Source: DAOVRL01 sp023128595
Lineage (GTDB): Bacteria > Planctomycetota > Phycisphaerae > Sedimentisphaerales > Anaerobacaceae
NCBI GenBank assembly: GCA_030628155.1
Contig: DAOVRL010000080.1
Coordinates: forward strand, 1 to 19,319
Length of the DNA: 19,319 nucleotides
Direction of reading: 5' to 3'
Shown: piece after piece, positions 13,197 to 19,319 of the stretch
Numbering within the stretch: the stretch's first letter is position 1
Layout of the letters: every line of letters starts with the position of its first letter
The notes under the pieces: model-generated
The model's input: only the letters and a program-made list of their open reading frames with translations
What the model was told of the DNA's origin: nothing
Database searches by the model: none
Program-made: the position numbers and the translations under genes

Positions 13197-15743
13197 ATGT
13201 GGGATATGGGCAAGGGTATGAGCGGAAAACATTCTGTTAGGTGCTTGCGGGTCCGTGAGAGGGCGGCGAGGTTGTCTGCCCGGACGGCGGTGAGGTTGTC
13301 TGCGTTTTTTGCGGTGGTGTTGTTTTGCATCACCGGCGGTGGTTTTGCGGTGGCCGGCGAGGTTCAATCGGGGCCGCGGCAGGTTGGGGCCGGTCGGAGC
13401 GATGAGGTGCGGAGGCAGTTCGCGGCGCTCAAGAGATTCATCGTGCAATTTCAAAATGACGGGGCGGCTCGGAGGCGTTGGGAGGTGATTGGGGGGCAGG
13501 TTTTTGAGGGCCAAGCACTGATCTTAGCGGGTGATCGTGATCCTGCGGACGTGGTGCTGCGTCGGACTGAGGCGCTGCTGGGACATATAAAGTCGATGCC
13601 TGGGGTGGCGGACTTGTCGGCGGAGGAGAGTCGGCTTGGTCGGTTGAAGAGAGACAATGACAGGGTTGCCGTCGGTGACGGTGATGCGCGGTACCGGCTC
13701 TTTGAGCGAGTGGTTGAGGTGAGGCGGCGGGTCGCGTTTTCGAATCCTCTTTTGAGTTTTGACAGGATATTGTTCATCAAGCGTCATTTCCTGCGTACGG
13801 AGATGACGAGGGGCAATCACATGTGCGATCAGTACTTTGGGTTCTTCGCGATTGCCGGCGGTGGGGTCTTTGTGCTGGAAGGGGCGTTCTCGGATGCGCC
13901 GAGAGTCCGGGACGTTCTGGCGGATTCGGTGTGTGAGAACGGGCGATTCAAGGGCAGGAAGGTCAAAGGCGGTGGCTTCCTGTCGCCGGAGCTGTCGTAT
14001 GACGGCCGGGTGATTCTGTTTGCCTATAGCGAGGCGGAGCCGACGCCGTTCAAGTGGACCGAGCGGAGCACGTTCCACATATTCAAGGTGAATGTGGACG
14101 GGTCGGGCTTAGTGCAACTGACGGACGGGGCAGTGAACGATTTCGACCCATGCTGGCTGCCTGACGGGCGGATTGTCTTCATCTCTGAGCGTCGCGGAGG
14201 ATACGGGCGGTGCCATCCCCGTCCGGTGCCGCTTTATACTCTACATTCGATGAAGGCCGACGGCAGCGATATTGTTCGGCTTAGTCATCACGAATCCAAC
14301 GAGTGGCATCCGAGCGTGGGCCATGACGGGATGATCCTTTACACGCGGTGGGACTATGTGGACCGTGGGAATATCCAGGCGCATCATCCGTGGATTACAA
14401 CGCCTGACGGGGGGGACGCGAGGGCGATCCAGGGCAATTTCAAGGGGTCAAAGGGGGCCTGCCCGACGATGGAGGTGGATGTGCGGGGGATACCGGGTTC
14501 GCACAAATATGTCGCTACTGCGGCGGCGCATCACAGCCAGGCTTACGGGTCGCTGGTTTTGCTCGATCCTCGGATTGAGGACGACGATGCGATGGGGCCT
14601 TTGCGGCGTCTGACGCCGGAGACGCCCTTCCCCGAGGCGGAAGTCCATTACAACGACGGTCAGGTTTATGCGACGGCATGGCCGCTTAGCGAGCATTTCT
14701 ATCTTTGCGTTTATGACGCCGATGGGAGCGGCAGGCGAGGGACCAGGAACAACTATGGTATCTATTTATTGGACACCTTCGGCAATAAGGAATTGATCTA
14801 CCGGGATCCTTCGATTTCGTGTCTTAGCCCGATTCCGCTGCGGGCGCGAAAAAGTGGGCCGGTGCTCGCCGGTGCGAGCGGGGTATCCGAAGGGGCGTCG
14901 TCGGAGGCGGCGGAGACGGCGGTGGTGGGGGTGATCAATGTTTATAACAGCCTCAAGCCGTTTCCGGAAGGCACGACCATCAAGGCGCTGCGGATAATTC
15001 AGGTGCTGCCTAAGACTACGCCGCTGATAAATGAGCCGCGGATCGGATACGGCAATGAGAAGGGAGCGCGGGCGGTGTTGGGGACCGTGCCGGTGGAGTC
15101 TGACGGCAGCGCGTATTTTGAGTTGGCGGTCGGCAAGCCTGTCTATTTCCAGGTACTGGATGAGCTGGGGCTGGCGGTCCAGTCTATGCGGTCGGATACT
15201 TACGTGCAGGCGGGTGAGCGCTTGTTGTGCCGGGGTTGTCACGAGCCTCGACACTCGGCGCCTGCGGCTCCGGCGGGATTTGGACGGGCGTTTCGACGGG
15301 CGCCGTCGAAGATCCGGCCGGAGGTTGAGGGCTCCAATCCTTTTAGCTTTCCGCGATTAGTGCAGCCGGTGCTGGAGCGTAATTGCGCAGCGTGTCACGA
15401 GAAGGAGCCCAAAGCGCCTGATCTGCGCAAGGGCGACTGGAAGAACAACGCGAACTACAGGTATGCCTCTTATGTGAATCTCAGGGAATATACTTTTTTT
15501 TATGGGAGTATTCGTGGCACGTATGATCCGTGGACCTCTGCGCGGACGGTGCCGGGTCAGTTCGGCGCCCGGGCTTCCAAGCTGTACGAAATGCTGGAGC
15601 GGGGGCATCACGATGTAGAGCTATCCAAAGAAGACCTTCATCGCATTACGTTGTGGCTGGACTGCAATTCCGACTTTTTCGGGTCATACGAGAATACCGA
15701 GGCGCAGGCAAGGGGTGAGGTCGTGCGGCCGACGTTGGAATGA
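13197..15743 (+). CDS. Secreted HzsA-like protein: PD40 beta-propeller plus two c-type heme motifs
   Basis: The 848-aa product has an N-terminal signal-like segment (about 34-53, LSAFFAVVLFCITGGGFAVA). A WD40/PD40-type propeller follows, seen in repeated phrases such as LSYDGRVILFAYSEA, DPCWLPDGRIVFISERRGG and SVGHDGMILYTRWDYVDR. Two heme-binding motifs close it: CRGCH (678-682) and CAACH (730-734), with the typical linking text FPRLVQPVLERNC. This order matches the alpha subunit of hydrazine synthase and the many HzsA-related planctomycete proteins of unknown function. Hydrazine synthase itself needs beta and gamma subunits, absent here, so I do not infer anammox. A Cys-His pair in GRCHPRPVPLYTL (C339, H340) may be a metal site, as in the known enzyme's zinc region, but this is unproven. 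The start is uncertain: ATGs at 13197, 13206 and 13218 are all in frame and none has a good ribosome binding site. Confidence 0.88.
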   Translation: MWDMGKGMSGKHSVRCLRVRERAARLSARTAVRLSAFFAVVLFCITGGGFAVAGEVQSGPRQVGAGRSDEVRRQFAALKRFIVQFQNDGAARRRWEVIGGQVFEGQALILAGDRDPADVVLRRTEALLGHIKSMPGVADLSAEESRLGRLKRDNDRVAVGDGDARYRLFERVVEVRRRVAFSNPLLSFDRILFIKRHFLRTEMTRGNHMCDQYFGFFAIAGGGVFVLEGAFSDAPRVRDVLADSVCENGRFKGRKVKGGGFLSPELSYDGRVILFAYSEAEPTPFKWTERSTFHIFKVNVDGSGLVQLTDGAVNDFDPCWLPDGRIVFISERRGGYGRCHPRPVPLYTLHSMKADGSDIVRLSHHESNEWHPSVGHDGMILYTRWDYVDRGNIQAHHPWITTPDGGDARAIQGNFKGSKGACPTMEVDVRGIPGSHKYVATAAAHHSQAYGSLVLLDPRIEDDDAMGPLRRLTPETPFPEAEVHYNDGQVYATAWPLSEHFYLCVYDADGSGRRGTRNNYGIYLLDTFGNKELIYRDPSISCLSPIPLRARKSGPVLAGASGVSEGASSEAAETAVVGVINVYNSLKPFPEGTTIKALRIIQVLPKTTPLINEPRIGYGNEKGARAVLGTVPVESDGSAYFELAVGKPVYFQVLDELGLAVQSMRSDTYVQAGERLLCRGCHEPRHSAPAAPAGFGRAFRRAPSKIRPEVEGSNPFSFPRLVQPVLERNCAACHEKEPKAPDLRKGDWKNNANYRYASYVNLREYTFFYGSIRGTYDPWTSARTVPGQFGARASKLYEMLERGHHDVELSKEDLHRITLWLDCNSDFFGSYENTEAQARGEVVRPTLE

Positions 15744-15822
15744 CCGTTTCCTCACGGTCGCGGCTCTGTTTTGAAGGGTGTGGTTTTTGTGGTCCGCGAT
15801 TGGAGGCGGCCGGACGATTGTA

Positions 15823-15851
15823 TTGACAAAGAGGCGGTTTTTTGTTAGTGT
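15823..15851 (+). promoter_or_regulatory. Sigma70-type promoter of the TAT-signal gene
   Basis: A perfect TTGACA (15823-15828) and TAGTGT (15846-15851) are spaced by 17 bp, 52 bases before the ATG at 15904. The -35 is ideal and the -10 is weak. It indicates that this gene is transcribed separately from the HzsA-like gene upstream. Confidence 0.55.
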
Positions 15852-15903
15852 GCGGTAGAGACTTGAAGTTGAAAAAATGATGGTTTTTTGAAAGGGTGCA
15901 GCG

Positions 15904-16845
15904 ATGTCTGGGCAGTTTAATCGTCGTGAGTTTTTTAAGAAGTCGGTTGTTACGTCGGCGGTTGTTGGGTCGGCTTTTAGTTTTGAGGAGAAGGCGCTAT
16001 TGGCTGAGGCCAAGAAGCCGAGAAAGGGGGCGGGCGAATCGGTTAGGGGGTTGCCGGCGGGGAAGATCGGAGATGTCAAGATCAGCAGGATAATCTGCGG
16101 TGGCAACCTGATCAACGGTTATGCGCACAGCAGAAACCTGATTTATGTCTCCGAATTGCTAAGACACTATTTTACAGATGAAAAGATTATTGAAAGCTGG
16201 GAGATATGTGAGGAAAACGGGATAAATACTGCGATAGCGAACGTTCGCGGCGGCAAGGACGACAATCTGATTGAGAATACGGTTAGAATTCTCAATAAAT
16301 ACTGGGACGAGAGAGGGGGTGAAATCCAGTGGATTGCCCAGACCAACCCAGGAGTAAATGATCTGACGAGCAGCATACAAAGGGCCGTTGACAATGGTGC
16401 TGTTGGGGCTTTTATACAGGGTGGTGTGGGTGATAATTTTGTCAAGGATGGGCGCGTTGACCTGCTCGGCAAAGCTATCGATTTTATCAAAAAGAATGGA
16501 TTAGTCGCGGGTATCGGGGGGCATTCGGTAGAGGTGCCTATTGCGTGTGAAAAAGAGGGGATAGAACCCGATTTTTATTTCAAGACCATCAACAGCGTGG
16601 ACTATAACTCGGCCAGCCCGGAACGGACCAGCGAATTTATGAAAGAGGTAAAAAAGCCGTGGATTGCTTATAAGGTTTTGGGTGCGGGCGTTACGCATCC
16701 GAGGAACGGTTTCAAATATGCTTTTGAAAATGGGGCGGACTTTCTTTGCGTGGGTATGTTCGATTTTCAGATTATCGAGGACGTGATTATTGCCAAGAAC
16801 ATATTGTCGGGCAAGATGGACAGGCAGCGGCCGTGGATGGCTTAG
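15904..16845 (+). CDS. Twin-arginine-signal protein, aldo/keto-reductase-like fold
   Basis: The ATG follows AAAGGG at about 7 bp. The 313-aa product starts FNRREFFKKSVVTSAVVGSA, a twin-arginine export signal (RR at 7-8), so it is probably exported folded, perhaps with a cofactor. The mature part reads like a TIM barrel of the aldo/keto reductase type: an opening VKISRIICGGNLINGYAHS, a strand IQWIAQTNPG, and a late KVLGAGVTHPRNGFKYAFE then GADFLCVGMFDF, which resembles the C-terminal phosphate-binding segments of that fold. I cannot place the usual catalytic Asp-Tyr-Lys-His set with confidence, so it may be a non-reductase relative. Similar proteins are common in planctomycetes with no assigned role. 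It lies 160 bp after the HzsA-like gene but has its own promoter. Confidence 0.8.
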   Translation: MSGQFNRREFFKKSVVTSAVVGSAFSFEEKALLAEAKKPRKGAGESVRGLPAGKIGDVKISRIICGGNLINGYAHSRNLIYVSELLRHYFTDEKIIESWEICEENGINTAIANVRGGKDDNLIENTVRILNKYWDERGGEIQWIAQTNPGVNDLTSSIQRAVDNGAVGAFIQGGVGDNFVKDGRVDLLGKAIDFIKKNGLVAGIGGHSVEVPIACEKEGIEPDFYFKTINSVDYNSASPERTSEFMKEVKKPWIAYKVLGAGVTHPRNGFKYAFENGADFLCVGMFDFQIIEDVIIAKNILSGKMDRQRPWMA

Positions 16846-17012
16846 GCTGCGCAGAAATCCGAAATCCGAAACAATAGCGAAATTCGAATGTTCGAATGAC
16901 AGAAGCGGTTTTTGCGTATGCCGGTTCATGAGGGGGATGTGGAGTAGAACTGGCTGTTAGAGCCGGATTTACGCGGATTCTCAAAAATAGAGGGTTTTAT
17001 TGGACTTCTTGC
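16846..17012. repeat. Intergenic stretch with 'gaaatcc' and 'gaatgttcgaatgac' repeat phrases
   Basis: At 16854-16867 the heptamer GAAATCC occurs twice in tandem, and 16881-16900 reads aattcgaatgttcgaatgac, containing TTCGAATG twice. Such phrases are another familiar class of dispersed gap repeats. 'Gatttacgcggattctc' at about 16965-16981 recalls the repeats at the left end of the window. No gene is seen. Confidence 0.5.
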
Positions 17013-17042
17013 TTGACATTTGGCCTGCACTGCGGCTAAAAT
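17013..17042 (+). promoter_or_regulatory. Sigma70-type promoter of the HAF/PEP-CTERM gene
   Basis: TTGACA (17013-17018) and TAAAAT (17037-17042) are spaced by 18 bp. The -35 is perfect and the -10 matches five of six positions. A start of transcription near 17050 would give a leader of about 105 bases before the ATG at 17157, long enough for regulation in the leader, although none is visible. Confidence 0.65.
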
Positions 17043-17156
17043 CAACAATTGGGGAACGAGTGGTGATGAGGCAGCTTGCGGGGTGCTGATTTCAGGCTCT
17101 TCCACACAGTGCACATTGAGTTGCGAAAGAACGGATGTTTGATAGGAGGTGGATGG

Positions 17157-18272
17157 ATGAGACGGTTGATCGTTGCACTTGGGGCACTGGGCCTGCTATC
17201 GGTCCACGCAAATGCGGGAGTATTGTACGATGTAATTGACCTTGGAACGCTGGGCGGGTCTGAAAGCAAGGCATACTCAATCAACGACAAGGGGCAGATC
17301 GTTGGATGGGCAGAGGATAGCTCGGGACGGTGGCGCGCGGGTTTGTTCGATCCGACCGGCGAAAGCAGGAATTTGGATCTCGGCACGCTCGGCGGCAGGG
17401 AAAGTCGAGCCTCTTCAATTAATGATCGCGGACAAATAGTGGGCTCAGCGATGGATATCTCAGGAAACTGGCATGCAACCGTGTTTGATGGAAGCGGCGC
17501 TGGCAACAACGTAGACCTCGGCTCGCTTGGCGGAGACTGGAGTTGGGCCTACTGTATTACCGACCTTGGAGAGATCGTGGGTCAGGCAAAGAACAGTTCA
17601 GGAAACAGTTACGCGACCCTATTTGATGTGACAGGGAACAGTAACAACCTGAATCTCGGGTCGCTAGAAGGATATGCAGTTGGGCGCGCCCGGTCGTCAA
17701 ACAGTGCGGGATTGATTGTTGGGGACAGTTGGAATAGTCCCATCAGGTACCGCGCTACTTTATTTGATGCGACAGGGGGAGGGAACAACATAGATCTCGG
17801 AACACTTGGAGGGAATGCAAGCGCGGTCTATTCGATCAATGATACGGGCCAGATGGTAGGAGGGGCAGAGAAACGCCAGTTAGAGTACCGCGCCACTTTG
17901 TTTGACCCAACGGGCAATGGCAATAACATAGATCTTGGCGGTATTGGAGGCGATTGGAGTTGGGCTCATTCAATCAACAAGAGGGGAGAAGTCGTGGGCT
18001 GGGCGGAGACCGACCTAGCCTCTCGGTATGCAACCTTGTTTGACCCGAGTGGTAACGGCGATAACATTGACCTCAACGCCGTCATTGCCCCAGACAGCGG
18101 TTGGTTTCTGAGGGACGCGGCCGCAATAAACAACCAAGGCTGGATTGTGGGCTATGGCATCAACCCGGACGGTTACGAGCGGGCTTTCCTACTTATCCCC
18201 GAACCTAGCATGCTCCTACTGTTTGGTCTGTGCGGATTGGCCCTGCTGAGGAACCGCGGCGGTGTGGATTAA
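17157..18272 (+). CDS. Secreted HAF-repeat protein with PEP-CTERM sorting signal
   Basis: The ATG at 17157 has an ideal AGGAGG 7 bp upstream, so I reject the longer frame from 17076. The 371-aa product has a signal peptide (1-20, cleavage after HANA). Seven repeats of about 46 residues follow, each built on [ND]xDLGTLGG, SINDxGQIVGxA and ATLFDPTGxGNN. This is the HAF repeat, of unknown function and probably a beta-rich extracellular structure. The last repeat diverges (NAVIAPDSGWFLRDAAAINN). The C-terminus is a PEP-CTERM tail: PEP (348-350), a hydrophobic stretch SMLLLFGLCGLALL, and basic residues RNR. Such tails are cut by exosortase during export to the surface or matrix; the exosortase is not in this window. 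Repeats 3 and 6 share GGDWSWA, a sign of internal duplication. It is probably a matrix or cell-surface protein. Confidence 0.9.
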   Translation: MRRLIVALGALGLLSVHANAGVLYDVIDLGTLGGSESKAYSINDKGQIVGWAEDSSGRWRAGLFDPTGESRNLDLGTLGGRESRASSINDRGQIVGSAMDISGNWHATVFDGSGAGNNVDLGSLGGDWSWAYCITDLGEIVGQAKNSSGNSYATLFDVTGNSNNLNLGSLEGYAVGRARSSNSAGLIVGDSWNSPIRYRATLFDATGGGNNIDLGTLGGNASAVYSINDTGQMVGGAEKRQLEYRATLFDPTGNGNNIDLGGIGGDWSWAHSINKRGEVVGWAETDLASRYATLFDPSGNGDNIDLNAVIAPDSGWFLRDAAAINNQGWIVGYGINPDGYERAFLLIPEPSMLLLFGLCGLALLRNRGGVD

Positions 18273-18395
18273 TGACGAGTACCTAAGGCACAAGCGCGCA
18301 CAGATTATTAGACACGGATTGAGACAGATTTGAAATGGACTCTTAGGGTACGCACTATGGGCATCACGTTCAAGAGCAATGAGGGAGGTCGTGGC

Positions 18396-18545
18396 TAGTG
18401 GTCTGTCAAGGTCGAATTAGTAGGTGTCATTGCGAGGAGGCCGAAGGCCGACGCGGCAATCTCGAACGGTTCGAGGGCCGGAGATTGCCACGGCCTTTCA
18501 AGCCTCGCAATGACAACCCCCAAAATCAGCCTTGACAAACTACTA
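18396..18545. mobile_element. MITE-like palindromic element flanked by CTAG, TA duplicated
   Basis: The element body (18398-18543, 146 bp) has imperfect terminal inverted repeats. GTGGTCTGTCAAGG (18398-18411) matches the reverse complement of 18530-18543 at 12 of 14 positions. Further in, TGTCATTGCGAGG (18425-18437) is perfectly repeated inverted at 18503-18515, and GGCAATCTC (18455-18463) at 18481-18489. Both outer ends are completed by CTAG (18395-18398 and 18543-18546). This equals a TA duplication inside a CTAG target, as described for IS630-type transposases. There is no coding capacity. The inner part is of a type widespread in bacterial gaps. The rest of the gap around it (18273-18394 and 18547-18696) has a 'gacacggattgagacag' repeat phrase near 18311 and no gene. 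Confidence 0.65.
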
Positions 18546-18696
18546 GTCTGATAGATTGATCGACTTCGGCTTCGCCTCTGCGCGGAACGACGGAATTGGG
18601 CGTTTTTCTTTTATATTGCATCCTGAGAATGAGGTGAGGTGCTCGCAATCACTGCTCATCGTATCACGAGTAACCGGCCGGGCGGAAGTGCGCAGG

Positions 18697-19319
18697 TTAC
18701 GGGAATGCGGGTTGTCTTGCCCATTTTCCCCATACTCTTAGGTATTCGGGGATGTTTAGTTTGTGGTTGTGGTTTGCGTCGAGTTTTTCGAAAATCCTGG
18801 CGGCGAGAGTTTTGTCCTTGATGATTGTGTTGCGGAGGAACTCCTGCTTGGTTAGTGTGCCATCCTGGTTGGCGTCCATTCTTGAGTAGATGGCTTTGGC
18901 TTCGTCGGTTATGGCGCGGTTGTCGATATATTCTTGTTCGGTGAGTATGCCATCTGAGTTTGAGTCTGAGGCGGCGAAGATATGCTTTCTTGCCTCTTTG
19001 GTGATGTATGGTGAGTTCTCGACGTAATCCTTTTGAGAGATTTTCTTGTCTGAGTCGCGGTCCAAGCGTTCGAAGATTCGTTTGTATTGGGTGATTTGGT
19101 CGGGGGTGGCGGCGTTTTTGCCTTTTGCGCGGAACATTTCGAGGATGAGTCGGCCGGAGCTTAGTATCTGGTCCCGGGTTTTCCAGGCCCGGACGTATTC
19201 GATGCTGTAGGTGGAGGGCAGGTCGGCATCTTTGGGCAGGCCGAACCAGTTGGGCATTGTCTCGCTGTCGAAGTTCAGGGTCAGCGGCTGATGCCAATGC
19301 GTGTTTTCGACCCATCTGA
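18697..19319 (-). CDS. C-terminus of a GH16-like glycoside hydrolase with four EF-hands (5' end outside window)
   Basis: The frame is open to the window edge, so the gene is cut at its 5' end; 206 residues are visible. The first part reads ENTHWHQPLTLNFDSETMPN, WFGLP and then STYSIEYVRAWKTR, which fits the last strands of a GH16-family catalytic domain (laminarinase, agarase or porphyranase type). The catalytic ExDxxE lies outside the window, so substrate cannot be named. A helical linker follows, then four EF-hand loops at visible residues 86-97 (DRDSDKKISQKD), 118-129 (DSNSDGILTEQE), 148-159 (DANQDGTLTKQE) and 180-191 (DANHNHKLNIPE). The last loop has H/N in place of the usual D/G and may bind calcium poorly. 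The likely setting is extracellular polysaccharide breakdown with calcium-stabilised or cell-anchoring function. Confidence 0.8.
   Translation of the reverse strand, partial: RWVENTHWHQPLTLNFDSETMPNWFGLPKDADLPSTYSIEYVRAWKTRDQILSSGRLILEMFRAKGKNAATPDQITQYKRIFERLDRDSDKKISQKDYVENSPYITKEARKHIFAASDSNSDGILTEQEYIDNRAITDEAKAIYSRMDANQDGTLTKQEFLRNTIIKDKTLAARIFEKLDANHNHKLNIPEYLRVWGKWARQPAFP

Noticed and set aside
13023..13514. 163-codon minus-strand ORF over the divergent gap and the start of the HzsA-like gene
   Set aside because: It overlaps a real gene, is Arg/Pro-rich, and has no motif or ribosome binding site.
13197..15743. Reading the HzsA-like gene as evidence for anammox metabolism
   Set aside because: No beta/gamma hydrazine synthase subunits or hydrazine dehydrogenase are present, and HzsA-like proteins occur in many non-anammox genomes.
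15742..15759. Hairpin GACCGT/ACGGTC overlapping the stop of the HzsA-like gene, considered as a terminator
   Set aside because: The stem is only 6 bp and the next T-run comes 8 bases later and is short; evidence is too weak.
18556..18741. 61-codon plus-strand ORF between the MITE and the glycosidase gene
   Set aside because: It has no ribosome binding site and overlaps the glycosidase gene end; its first codons come from repeat-like 'cttcggcttcgcctctgcgcgg' DNA.

Overview
The window reads as a piece of a Gram-negative bacterial chromosome of planctomycete type, most likely Phycisphaerae-like. That placement is an inference from several things together: outer-membrane assembly lipoproteins (BamD-like, LptE-like), a PEP-CTERM/HAF-repeat surface protein, a secreted diheme protein resembling the hydrazine synthase alpha subunit, a twin-arginine aldo/keto-reductase-like protein, a GH16-type glycosidase with EF-hands, and gaps filled with short dispersed repeats. 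No rRNA, tRNA, CRISPR array or intact transposase was seen.

Layout. Positions 1-1213 hold no convincing gene: a mosaic of short repeats, then about 380 bp of unassigned sequence. Two small predicted two-helix membrane proteins of unknown function follow, pointing towards each other (1214-1975 plus, 2197-2772 minus). Next comes a repeat-rich gap with a 59-bp tandem array of paired hairpins (3149-3266). A radical SAM protein (3445-5229, plus) then meets, tail to tail, a seven-gene minus-strand block running from 12888 down to 5251: BamD-like lipoprotein, LptE-like lipoprotein, FtsH, DsbD, a TlpA-like thioredoxin lipoprotein, endonuclease III, and a LOG-family nucleotide hydrolase. A good sigma70-type promoter sits at its head (12944-12971). 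On the plus strand follow the HzsA-like diheme/beta-propeller protein, the TAT-signal protein, and the HAF/PEP-CTERM protein; the last two have recognisable promoters of their own. After a 146-bp palindromic MITE-like element flanked by CTAG, the window ends inside a minus-strand gene whose C-terminus is the end of a GH16-like domain followed by four EF-hands.

How the parts fit. The minus-strand block is an envelope-maintenance unit: two lipoproteins for outer-membrane protein and LPS assembly, the membrane protease FtsH, and an electron-relay pair (DsbD plus TlpA-like) that could keep periplasmic cysteines reduced, including heme-binding CxxCH motifs such as the two in the nearby HzsA-like protein. 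Endonuclease III and the LOG protein appear to be passengers at its 3' end. The most notable protein is the HzsA-like one. The most notable non-coding structures are the hairpin tandem array, whose stems differ in sequence but stay paired between copies, and the MITE.
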